From the NCBI GenBank assembly GCA_040388375.1, contig JAZKBU010000004.1, forward strand, positions 62,001 to 126,000: DNA of 64,000 bases, written 5' to 3'. Made by a program: the position numbers and the translations under genes. This DNA comes from Bacteroidota bacterium. GTDB taxonomy: Bacteria; Bacteroidota; Bacteroidia; UKL13-3. Numbering within the stretch: position 1 is the first letter of the stretch; every line of letters starts with the position of its first letter. Of this stretch, positions 9,949 to 17,909 are shown one piece after another. The notes beneath the pieces were generated by a model. The model did not search any database and was not told the origin of the DNA. It saw only the letters and a list, made by a program, of their open reading frames with translations.

Positions 9949-12900
9949 ATGCAAAATCGGTTTTCATGTGAGAAATTATACCTTCTTTTATGGGTTATAC
10001 TTTTGTATGGTTTTCCCTACTCCGTTTTTGCTCAAAACTTAGTTACCAATGGCGATTTTGAAAGTTATAGCACCTGCCCCAATCAATACGCACAAATACA
10101 CTATGCAGATGGTTGGGCTCAGCCGTCCAACGGAACTCCCGATTATTACCATACCTGTTCAGCTAACTTAAATCCGTTAAGTAATTTAATAGGCTCTGAA
10201 ACACCTTTTTCAGGTAATGCATTTGCAGGCATTGTTTTAGCCAATAATGTTAGTATTTACAGAGAATACATACAAAGAGAGCTCAGTAAAAGATTAGTAG
10301 CTAACCAAGTGTACTATTTTGAAATGTACATTAGTTTAGGTGATTCATGTAACCAAGCTTCCGACCAATTTGGTGTTTATTTCTCCAACGATTCCATCCG
10401 TACAGACAGTGTAATAATTAGCCGTGTTCCACAAATTACCACTAAAGGTCCTTTTTACAATAAATCCGGGTGGACAAAAGTATCAGCGTTATACAAAGCA
10501 GTAGGAGGTGAAAAATACATTACTATTGGTTGTTTTTCTCCAGCCAACACCCCGAATATAACCAATTATATTGGTGGAGGTGGCGCTTCTACTGCATTTG
10601 CTAATATTGCTTATTACTATATTGATGATGTTGCCCTCATTGACCCCTCTTGTGATTCCATTCCCCTTAATAACATAAGCCATGTAAATATTGATGTTTG
10701 CAGTAACCTAAGCAGCTTTACCAGTTTATTAAACCCTACCCATGCCGGAGTCAATTACCTTTGGAGTGATAGTTCAACAAACAACCAGTTTCAAACCAAA
10801 ACAATTGGTCAATATTGGGTTTATGTATATACTGCCAATTGCCCTTATGTTGATACTTTTACCATTCGTTATATAGCACCACCTATATTAGACTTAGGGA
10901 CAGATACAACACTCTGTAGTGATGCCCCTTTAGTAATTAAACCTCGGCATGCGCCAAACGTAAATTTCCTTTGGTCAAACAGCTCAACCGATTCCATACT
11001 ATCAGTTAAAAATAACGGTATTTACTGGACCAAAATAACGGCAGCCAATGGTTGCGCTACAACCGACTCTATTAACGTTAATTTCATTATCGCACCTGAA
11101 GTACTCGGAAAAGACATTGATTTATGCAATGCAACTCAATTTCCGATAAAACTTTCAGCCGGCAAGGCATTAGCCAATAATTATTTATGGAATACCACTG
11201 CCACTGACTCCTTTGTAATGGCAGCCGATACTGGTACTTATTGGGTAAAAATAAACAAAGGCTCTTGTAATGTAACAGATACAATACTCGTTAAAAACAC
11301 AAGCATGCCTGCTGTAATGTTAGGTAATGATACCACCGTTTGTATTGGTAATACTATTAATTTAACAGCTCCTGTATCAAATAGCTACAAATGGTATAAA
11401 AGTATTAATATAGTTAGCCCTTCTTTTGCACTTACCTCTCTAAATAACTCCATCACTGCCGGTACCCAAGGATTGTATTTACTGGAAGTAAAAAGAAATA
11501 CTTGTACTAAAAGAGATACGATAAAACTGGAAACCAGAAACAAACCAGCGGTTAATATTGGCAACGATACATTACTTTGTTATGGCAGCTCCATAACACT
11601 TAACAGCATTATAGCAAGCCCTAATATTAAATACCTCTGGCAGAATGGCGATACTATTCCGCAGCAGTTCATTTCAAAAAAAGGAATGTATTGGATTAAA
11701 GTAAGAAACGATGCTTGTGAAGTAGCCGATTCTATCAATATTGATTTTGAAAACGAGCAAAGAATAAGTTTAGGGAATGACACTGCTGTATGCAGCGATC
11801 AGGTTTTAACTTTAACTGCAAAAGCAAATAATGTAAGCACCTTTAAATGGTATAACGGCTCTACCAAAAATATAACCAGTATTAACCAAGGCGGTACTTA
11901 TTGGGTTGACGGAATAAAAGGCAGTTGTAAGGTTAGAGATAGTATTAAAATAACATACATAGAAAATCCTGTTGTTAACCTTGGTGCTGATACGCTTTTA
12001 TGCTCAGGTCAATCATTTACGTATAAAGTAAGTTATCCCGAAGCTAGTTATTTATGGAGTAATAACAGCACTGATTCATTTATGACAGATACTAGGCAAG
12101 GCACTTATTGGGTAGAAATAAACAACCATGGTTGTAAGGGAAGCGATACAGTAAATGTAAATATATTTGTACTGAATAAAATAGAATTGGGGAACGATAC
12201 CGCATTATGTGAAGATGATATATTAGCACTTAAAATAAATAACGTAAGTGCAGAAGCCTACTTATGGAACACCGGTGAAACGGATAAAACTATCAAACCA
12301 AAAAAATCCGGCATTTATTGGGTCGAGGCAAAAGCCTCTATTTGTAAAGTACGCGATAGCATTATCGTAATATTTAAACCTAAACCTATAGTCAGTTTAG
12401 GGAACGATACTATAATATGTACCAACGCCCCACTAGTACTTAATGCAAAAATTGACTCTGCCACCTACTTATGGGATAACCTAAGTACAGGCAAAACACG
12501 TAAAGTAAATACAATAGGATACTATACCGTAGCTGTAACCAAAAATGGTTGTACTGCAACAGATGATATAGTAGTAACTACCGAAAAAGCCCCTGTGCTT
12601 AGCTTAGGCAACGATACAACGCTTTGCAACGGCTATACTTTAGACTTAAACCCAACAGTGAATGGAGGAGTAAGCGAATACTTATGGCAAGACAATTCAA
12701 CACTTCCTTATTTTAGAGTAAATACATCGGGTACTTATGCATTAACCATTAAAAAAGGAGTATGCTATGTTACCGATTCAATAAAAGTTTCCTATTTAAA
12801 TAAAGCCAATGTAAACTTAGGCAACGATACTGATTATTGTTTTAACGATGCCATTACACTCAAAACAAGTGTCCCTAATGCCAATACTTATTTATGGCAA

Positions 12901-13914
12901 GATGGAAGTACAAAAAACTATTTACAGGTAAACAAAGCTGGATTGTATTGGGTGGAGTTAAACAGCAATACTTGTAGAGTAAGAGACTCTGTATTTTTAA
13001 CCCAAAAACAATTACCCGTTATTAATTTAGGTATTGATAAAAGCATTTGTAAAGAAGAAAGTATAGTGCTTGATGCGCTAAATGCAGGTGCTAGTTTTGT
13101 ATGGGAAGACCTTTCAACAACACAAACACATAAAATAAAAGCACCCGGCTTGTTTTATGTTACTGTAACCAGCAACAATGGATGCCTTACATCAGACACG
13201 ATAAAACTAGATACTTTTCCTACTTATTTTGTAAATATTGGAACCGATACTTTTGTATGTGAAGGTTCATCATTTACTATAAATACAGGAGTAAATTATA
13301 AATCGTACTTATGGCAAGATGGTAGCACTGCACCTGCTTTTGTTACCAATAAATCAGGCGAATATGCTGTTACTGTTACAAACGAAAACAATTGCACTGC
13401 AAGCGATACTATTATACTTGCTCAAAAACCAAAACCTGTTATTAATTTAGAGCGTTCTATAAAAATTTGTGAACCAAACTTTACCTTAAATCCCGATAAA
13501 AACTTTATCAGTTATTTATGGCAGGATGGCTCAACAAAAAATAATTTCCGTGTATTAGATTACGGCACATACAAACTAACAGTTACCGACTCTAACTATT
13601 GTACCAACGATGCCGAAATAGAAGTACTTAATTTTTGTCCTGCTCATTTAGCCATGCCGAATGCATTTACACCTAATGCTGATTTATTAAACGACCAGTA
13701 CAAACCCGTTACTAAAAACGTACAGGCACTTCACTTCAAAATATACAACAGGTGGGGGCAGCTTATATTTGAAACTCAGGAACTGGAAAAGGGATGGGAC
13801 GGGAAATTAAACAACATATTAGCAGAAGCTGATGTGTACTTTTACTCTGTAACGTACGTAGGCACTAACACAATAAGTACAACCCAACATGGCGATTTTA
13901 CTTTATTAAGATAA
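9949..13914 (+). CDS. Giant cell-surface repeat protein with type IX secretion type B sorting domain
   Basis: Secreted 1321-residue protein. A signal peptide ends near SVFAQ. Next comes a beta-sandwich-like N-terminal module (NLVTNGDFESYSTCP, roughly residues 30-235). Then about 13 tandem Ig/PKD-like repeats of roughly 75 residues each carry LGNDTxLC, a central YLW..STxxF stretch and GTYWVxVxxxxC. The C-terminal domain (PNAFTPNADLLNDQY, IYNRWGQLIFET, GWDGK, ADVYFYSVTY) is the CHU_C/gliding-associated type B signal that sends cargo through the type IX system. Two conserved Cys per repeat suggest one disulfide in each. The role is probably adhesion or structure at the surface; the ligand is unknown. 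No enzymatic module is seen. Confidence 0.9.
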   Translation: MQNRFSCEKLYLLLWVILLYGFPYSVFAQNLVTNGDFESYSTCPNQYAQIHYADGWAQPSNGTPDYYHTCSANLNPLSNLIGSETPFSGNAFAGIVLANNVSIYREYIQRELSKRLVANQVYYFEMYISLGDSCNQASDQFGVYFSNDSIRTDSVIISRVPQITTKGPFYNKSGWTKVSALYKAVGGEKYITIGCFSPANTPNITNYIGGGGASTAFANIAYYYIDDVALIDPSCDSIPLNNISHVNIDVCSNLSSFTSLLNPTHAGVNYLWSDSSTNNQFQTKTIGQYWVYVYTANCPYVDTFTIRYIAPPILDLGTDTTLCSDAPLVIKPRHAPNVNFLWSNSSTDSILSVKNNGIYWTKITAANGCATTDSINVNFIIAPEVLGKDIDLCNATQFPIKLSAGKALANNYLWNTTATDSFVMAADTGTYWVKINKGSCNVTDTILVKNTSMPAVMLGNDTTVCIGNTINLTAPVSNSYKWYKSINIVSPSFALTSLNNSITAGTQGLYLLEVKRNTCTKRDTIKLETRNKPAVNIGNDTLLCYGSSITLNSIIASPNIKYLWQNGDTIPQQFISKKGMYWIKVRNDACEVADSINIDFENEQRISLGNDTAVCSDQVLTLTAKANNVSTFKWYNGSTKNITSINQGGTYWVDGIKGSCKVRDSIKITYIENPVVNLGADTLLCSGQSFTYKVSYPEASYLWSNNSTDSFMTDTRQGTYWVEINNHGCKGSDTVNVNIFVLNKIELGNDTALCEDDILALKINNVSAEAYLWNTGETDKTIKPKKSGIYWVEAKASICKVRDSIIVIFKPKPIVSLGNDTIICTNAPLVLNAKIDSATYLWDNLSTGKTRKVNTIGYYTVAVTKNGCTATDDIVVTTEKAPVLSLGNDTTLCNGYTLDLNPTVNGGVSEYLWQDNSTLPYFRVNTSGTYALTIKKGVCYVTDSIKVSYLNKANVNLGNDTDYCFNDAITLKTSVPNANTYLWQDGSTKNYLQVNKAGLYWVELNSNTCRVRDSVFLTQKQLPVINLGIDKSICKEESIVLDALNAGASFVWEDLSTTQTHKIKAPGLFYVTVTSNNGCLTSDTIKLDTFPTYFVNIGTDTFVCEGSSFTINTGVNYKSYLWQDGSTAPAFVTNKSGEYAVTVTNENNCTASDTIILAQKPKPVINLERSIKICEPNFTLNPDKNFISYLWQDGSTKNNFRVLDYGTYKLTVTDSNYCTNDAEIEVLNFCPAHLAMPNAFTPNADLLNDQYKPVTKNVQALHFKIYNRWGQLIFETQELEKGWDGKLNNILAEADVYFYSVTYVGTNTISTTQHGDFTLLR

Positions 13915-13918
13915 ACTA

Positions 13919-14350
13919 TTACAAAATTTCCAGAATTTTCTCTGCCGGACGTGCAATAATTGCTTTTTTACCATTCACCACAATAGGCCTTTCTATTAAA
14001 GTTGGATGAGCCAGCATCACATCAATCCATTCCGCATCACTCAATTGCTTATTAGCGTATGTTGCTTTAAAAATATCCTCATTTTTTCTAATCAAATCAA
14101 ATGGTTTAATACCAATGAGCTTAATTAAATCAGCCAACTCCTTATGCGTAAAAGGTGTTTTTAAATACTCTACAAATTTAAAGTCAATATTTTTTTCTTC
14201 TAATAAAGTAAGCGCATTTCTGCTTTTACTACATCTGCTATTATGGTATACAGTAATCATTGTTTGAGGGTTACACCAATTACAAGGTAACAAGTCGGCT
14301 GTAAAACCAACACCTTCACACTGAGGACATACATAACCGCAACCTGCCAT
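13919..14350 (-). CDS. Zinc-ribbon peptide fused to ArsC-family (arsenate reductase-like) protein
   Basis: From the ATG at 14350 the product is 143 residues. Residues 1-30 (MAGCGYVCPQCEGVGF, then CNWC) hold paired Cys motifs like a small zinc ribbon. From Met31 (ATG at 14260) a full-length ArsC/Spx-type thioredoxin-fold protein of 113 residues begins, MITVYHNSRCSKSRNAL, with the catalytic CSKSR loop, later ERPIVVNGKKAIIARP. ArsC-like proteins reduce arsenate with glutathione/glutaredoxin or act as Spx-like regulators. No ars operon is nearby, so arsenate as substrate is uncertain. If translation starts at 14260 the Cys-rich peptide is lost. An 8-base perfect inverted repeat lies at 14366-14399. 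Confidence 0.75.
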   Translation of the reverse strand: MAGCGYVCPQCEGVGFTADLLPCNWCNPQTMITVYHNSRCSKSRNALTLLEEKNIDFKFVEYLKTPFTHKELADLIKLIGIKPFDLIRKNEDIFKATYANKQLSDAEWIDVMLAHPTLIERPIVVNGKKAIIARPAEKILEIL

Positions 14351-14365
14351 ACTTATTAAATTGGT

Positions 14366-14399
14366 GGTGCAATATAATTGATAAAAATACCATTGCACC
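14366..14399. repeat. Inverted repeat GGTGCAAT / ATTGCACC upstream of the ArsC-like gene
   Basis: GGTGCAAT (14366-14373) and its exact reverse complement ATTGCACC (14392-14399) are separated by 18 bases in the divergent region between the ArsC-like gene and the PPIase gene. It could be an operator, but there is no independent support. Confidence 0.35.
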
Positions 14400-14477
14400 T
14401 AAACAATAAAGCAGCTACTCATTTTTTATTACAAGCTATTTTTATTTATTTGGTGCCCACATTTAATAATTACCTAC

Positions 14478-15077
14478 ATGAAAAAAATAATAATAGCATT
14501 CAGTATTTTAATGCTTAGCACTTTGAGCATTTTTGCCAAACAAAAATTAGCTAAGGGGCTTTATGCCGAAATTACCACCACCAAAGGAACTATTTTAGTA
14601 CAACTGGAATTTGAAAAAACACCGCTTACAGTTGCCAACTTTGTAGGCTTAGCAGAAGGTAAAATTAAAAACAGTGCTAAAAAAGAAGGCGTTCCTTACT
14701 TTGACAGTATTAAGTTTCACAGGGTAATACCTAATTTTATGATTCAAGGTGGTGATCCAACTGGAACAGGACAAGGTGGCCCGGGTTATTCATTTAAAGA
14801 TGAATTTTTACCTGGCTTAACTTTTACTGGGCCTGGTATATTAGCTATGGCCAATGCCGGACCTGCTACCAACGGTAGTCAGTTTTTTATCACTCATGTT
14901 AAAACAGCTTGGTTAGATAACAGGCATACTGTTTTTGGACATGTAATTACAGGACAAGAAGTAGTAAATGCTATTCAACAAAATGATGTTATTTTACATA
15001 TAAAAATTATACGTAAAGGAAAACCGGCCCGTAAATTCAAAGCAGAAAAAGTTTTTGAAGAACTGCGTAATAAGTAG
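14478..15077 (+). CDS. Periplasmic cyclophilin-type peptidyl-prolyl cis-trans isomerase
   Basis: Protein-folding catalyst that isomerises X-Pro bonds, predicted to act in the periplasm because the 199 residues begin with a signal peptide (MKKIIIAFSILML to about SIFA). The cyclophilin core is recognisable: FHRVIPNFMIQGGDPTGTG with the catalytic Arg, FKDEF, ILAMANAGPATNGSQFFITH, and TAWLDNRHTVFGHV containing the Trp/His ligand residues. A perfect 10-bp hairpin plus T-run directly follows, so it is likely a single-gene unit. Confidence 0.95.
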   Translation: MKKIIIAFSILMLSTLSIFAKQKLAKGLYAEITTTKGTILVQLEFEKTPLTVANFVGLAEGKIKNSAKKEGVPYFDSIKFHRVIPNFMIQGGDPTGTGQGGPGYSFKDEFLPGLTFTGPGILAMANAGPATNGSQFFITHVKTAWLDNRHTVFGHVITGQEVVNAIQQNDVILHIKIIRKGKPARKFKAEKVFEELRNK

Positions 15078-15097
15078 TCTTTCATCATCATTTATAA

Positions 15098-15127
15098 AAC
15101 CTATTACTTTTTGTAATAGGTTTTTTT
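15098..15127 (+). terminator. Intrinsic terminator after the PPIase gene
   Basis: Perfect 10-bp stem AACCTATTAC/GTAATAGGTT with a 5-base loop (15108-15112), followed by a run of T to 15127. Confidence 0.88.
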
Positions 15128-15140
15128 ATGGCGAGACTTT

Positions 15141-15635
15141 TCAATTATTAACCATCGTTATGTAATCCATACTTTTATTTCTTAAGTCTAAACCGCCCTC
15201 ATATACCGATTTTAGATTAACCAGGAAAAATGACCAACCCGTAGCGCAACCCAAACGTATATTTTGTTTGGAAAGATCATCCATAGGAATATTTTTTTGA
15301 GTAAGTGCCACTATCACCACATCGTTTTCCTCTGTTAAAGTTACTTCAACTATACATTCGCCCGCAAACGAAAACTGGATAAAATCTTTGCCATTGGCTT
15401 TGATAATATGACCCTTTTCTAAGTGCGCCTGAGCATACCAATTCCATGCATAAGTATATCCGTCTTTAACATTTGTATTGACATCAATAACATTATTATT
15501 AGTATCAAAGTAAACAGCTTGGCTTAAAAACCACGTTTCTATTTTCGATGCTACAGTCCAGGCATCATACATATCAGTCAGCTTGGCTTTTACTGCAATT
15601 TTTTTAGTAAACGAAGTCCAGTTAAAATTTTCCAT
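15141..15635 (-). CDS. SRPBCC/AHSA1-like (START-domain) protein
   Basis: Small cytoplasmic protein of 164 residues with no signal peptide. It opens with FTKKIAVKAKLTDMYDAWTVASKIETWFLSQA, the typical beginning of Aha1-C-terminal-like SRPBCC proteins, and ends with GCATGWSFFLVNLKSVYEGGLDLR, the long C-terminal helix that lines the hydrophobic pocket. Such proteins bind hydrophobic ligands or act as stress accessories; no reaction can be assigned. It is convergent with the PPIase gene and divergent from rocD, as a single gene. Confidence 0.8.
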   Translation of the reverse strand: MENFNWTSFTKKIAVKAKLTDMYDAWTVASKIETWFLSQAVYFDTNNNVIDVNTNVKDGYTYAWNWYAQAHLEKGHIIKANGKDFIQFSFAGECIVEVTLTEENDVVIVALTQKNIPMDDLSKQNIRLGCATGWSFFLVNLKSVYEGGLDLRNKSMDYITMVNN

Positions 15636-15719
15636 TTGTTACGTTATTGATCAATCAATGTTAGCACAATTTCAATTATTTTCTTTTACTGCTGTATTTT
15701 TAAACCAAAAAACTTGCCT

Positions 15720-15727
15720 TACATTTG
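15720..15727 (+). promoter_or_regulatory. -7 promoter element TACATTTG for rocD
   Basis: Exact TAnnTTTG match that ends 6 bases before the rocD ATG at 15734. No clear -33 TTG at consensus spacing. Short spacing suggests a leaderless or near-leaderless transcript. Confidence 0.55.
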
Positions 15728-15733
15728 CAACTT

Positions 15734-16984
15734 ATGATTAAAGAAACGAGCGAATTGGCTAAAAGTGACTATTTTATAGATTTAGAACACCACTACGGGG
15801 CACATAACTACCATCCCATTCCGGTTGTAATAGAACATGCTGCGGGTGTATTTATGTACGATGTAGAAGGTAAACAATACTTTGATTTTCTTTCAGCATA
15901 CAGTGCGGTAAACCAAGGCCATTGCCATCCGCGTATTATAAATGCTTTAACCAAGCAAGCACAAAAACTAACTTTAACCAGTCGTGCGTTTCACAATAAC
16001 CTGTTAGGCGAATATGAAAAATATATAACCAGCTACTTTGGTTTTGATAAAGTATTGCCCATGAACACAGGTGTAGAAGGTGGCGAAACGGCCATTAAAT
16101 TAGCAAGGCGTTGGGGATATGATGTAAAAGGTATAGCCGAAAATCAGGCAGAAGTAATTTTTGCTGAAGGTAATTTTTGGGGTAGAACCATGGCAGCTAT
16201 TTCATCTAGCAACGACCCAAGCAGCTTTAAAGGTTTTGGTCCGTTTATGCCCGGCTTTAAATTAATTCCTTACAACGATTTAGTTATTTTAGAAGATACC
16301 TTTAAAAGCAATCCAAACATTTGTGCTTTTATGTTTGAGCCTATTCAGGGCGAAGCAGGCGTTGTTGTTCCACACGAAGGTTACTTACAAGGTGTAAGAA
16401 ATTTATGTACCAAATACAATGTATTGATGATTGCCGATGAGGTACAAACTGGCCTTTGCCGTACTGGTAAAATGTTGGCTTGCGACCATGAAAATGTAAA
16501 ACCCGATGTATTGATTTTAGGCAAAGCCCTTTCAGGTGGAACTATGCCGGTAGCAGCCGTATTAGCCAACGATGAAGTAATGTTAACCATTAAACCGGGT
16601 GAACATGGCAGTACCTATGGTGGTAATCCTTTGGCTTGTGCAGTAGCTATGGAGGCTTTACAAGTTTTAAAAGACGAGCATTTAGCCGACAATGCAGAAG
16701 CGATGGGTATTATATTCAGAGAGCGTATGACTGCTTTGATGCAAAAAACCAATTTAATTAGTTTAGTACGTGGCAAAGGTTTATTAAACGCTATTGTTAT
16801 TTTGCCTTTTGGCAATGGAAAAACAGCTTACGATGTTTGCTTAACTTTAAAAGAACATGGTTTATTGGCTAAACAAACGCATGGCGATATTATTCGTTTT
16901 GCACCACCATTAACCATTAATGCGGACCAAATGCATCAGGCATGCGATATTATTAATCAGGTGATTCTAGGATTAGAAAAATAA
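15734..16984 (+). CDS. rocD: Ornithine--oxo-acid transaminase
   Basis: PLP enzyme converting ornithine and 2-oxoglutarate to glutamate-5-semialdehyde and glutamate, linking arginine/ornithine breakdown to proline and glutamate. The protein is 416 residues from the ATG at 15734; an upstream TTG (15725) lies inside the -7 element and is rejected. Class-III aminotransferase landmarks are [33 protein letters not shown], the GEAGVVVP loop, [13 protein letters not shown] and ILGKALSGG with the Schiff-base Lys near residue 264. The N-terminal [13 protein letters not shown] is characteristic of ornithine rather than acetylornithine aminotransferases. Confidence 0.94.
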   Translation: MIKETSELAKSDYFIDLEHHYGAHNYHPIPVVIEHAAGVFMYDVEGKQYFDFLSAYSAVNQGHCHPRIINALTKQAQKLTLTSRAFHNNLLGEYEKYITSYFGFDKVLPMNTGVEGGETAIKLARRWGYDVKGIAENQAEVIFAEGNFWGRTMAAISSSNDPSSFKGFGPFMPGFKLIPYNDLVILEDTFKSNPNICAFMFEPIQGEAGVVVPHEGYLQGVRNLCTKYNVLMIADEVQTGLCRTGKMLACDHENVKPDVLILGKALSGGTMPVAAVLANDEVMLTIKPGEHGSTYGGNPLACAVAMEALQVLKDEHLADNAEAMGIIFRERMTALMQKTNLISLVRGKGLLNAIVILPFGNGKTAYDVCLTLKEHGLLAKQTHGDIIRFAPPLTINADQMHQACDIINQVILGLEK

Positions 16985-17014
16985 GTCCTAATTACATTCA
17001 CTTTAATATTTCTT

Positions 17015-17052
17015 ACAAAAGGATCTAGATACGTTTATCTAAATCCTTTTGT
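17015..17052 (+). terminator. Hairpin terminator between rocD and the convergent glycosyltransferase
   Basis: Left arm 17015-17030 and right arm 17037-17052 match at 15 of 16 positions around a 6-base loop, followed by AGTTTTTA. The right arm covers the stop codon and last codons of the convergent glycosyltransferase gene. Confidence 0.65.
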
Positions 17053-17908
17053 AGTTTTTATACCCTATTTCCCAGCCCAAATATTTGGCAGCAAACTTTT
17101 TAAATTGGTCTTTTAGTTTGGTTTTATTGTAGTTTAAATCAAACTCAAACTGCCAGTTTTTTTCAGCAATACGTTTTTGCATTACCTTAGGGTGTATATC
17201 TTCAAACCGGGCTAATGAATCTATTTTACTGTAATCAAAAGCATCTGCTTTCACTACATTTTTATCTATCCATTCCTGGTTATGCCATAGCTTATGAAAC
17301 TCCTCTTGTTTACGTTGCATAGCCCGCGGGTCTTTTACCCAACCATAATGATAAATATAGGCATCAATGGCTTTAACGTGTAGCTTTTCATCATCGTTTT
17401 TTCTAAAGCCTTGCGCATCTTTATAAGAGTATATTTTCTTGTTGTTTTTTACAACACGTATTTCATTGTTATACCATTTGCTGGAGTTGCCTATATAATC
17501 GTACGAGCCGTAAAAATGAAGGTATTTAAACAACAAACCATCTACTCGTTTATGGCTTTTATAGGTTAGCATAGCCTGTTTAACTATAGGTAAATATTTT
17601 TCGTGTATTACTTCATCGCCTTGTATATAAAAACACCAATCGTAATAAGTAGGAATAGCTTGAAAAGCTTTATTGGTTTCTGCTGCCAACACTTGCCCAC
17701 CCTGCTTCAGAGTTTCATCCCAAAGGGTTTTTATAATCTTTATTTTTGTGGGGTCAATAGATAGAATAAGTGCTTCAGTATCATCGTCAGATTTACCCAA
17801 AGCTACATACACCTCATCGCATATAGGTAAAATAGATTGTATGGCTTCTACAACCGGATAATCGTAAATAATGGCATTTTTAATAAAAGTAAAACCTGCT
17901 ACTTTCAT
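17039..17908 (-). CDS. Family-2-like glycosyltransferase
   Basis: Cytoplasmic 289-residue GT-A type transferase. The N-terminus KVAGFTFIKNAIIYDYPVVE and ICDEVYVALGKSDDDTEALI match glycosyltransferases that read a nucleotide sugar with a short acidic cluster; the later YIQGDEVIHE is the likely metal-binding region. It starts 1 base after the stop of the MsbA-like exporter, so the two are translationally coupled. This fits lipid A/LPS or glycolipid assembly. The acceptor and donor sugars are not predictable here. Confidence 0.82.
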   Translation of the reverse strand: MKVAGFTFIKNAIIYDYPVVEAIQSILPICDEVYVALGKSDDDTEALILSIDPTKIKIIKTLWDETLKQGGQVLAAETNKAFQAIPTYYDWCFYIQGDEVIHEKYLPIVKQAMLTYKSHKRVDGLLFKYLHFYGSYDYIGNSSKWYNNEIRVVKNNKKIYSYKDAQGFRKNDDEKLHVKAIDAYIYHYGWVKDPRAMQRKQEEFHKLWHNQEWIDKNVVKADAFDYSKIDSLARFEDIHPKVMQKRIAEKNWQFEFDLNYNKTKLKDQFKKFAAKYLGWEIGYKNYKRI

Positions 17909-17909
17909 T

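Noticed and set aside
9949-13914. Repetitive DNA resembling a tandem repeat or CRISPR array
   Set aside because: Repeats are about 225 bases, coding and diverged, forming a continuous open frame with a type B sorting domain.
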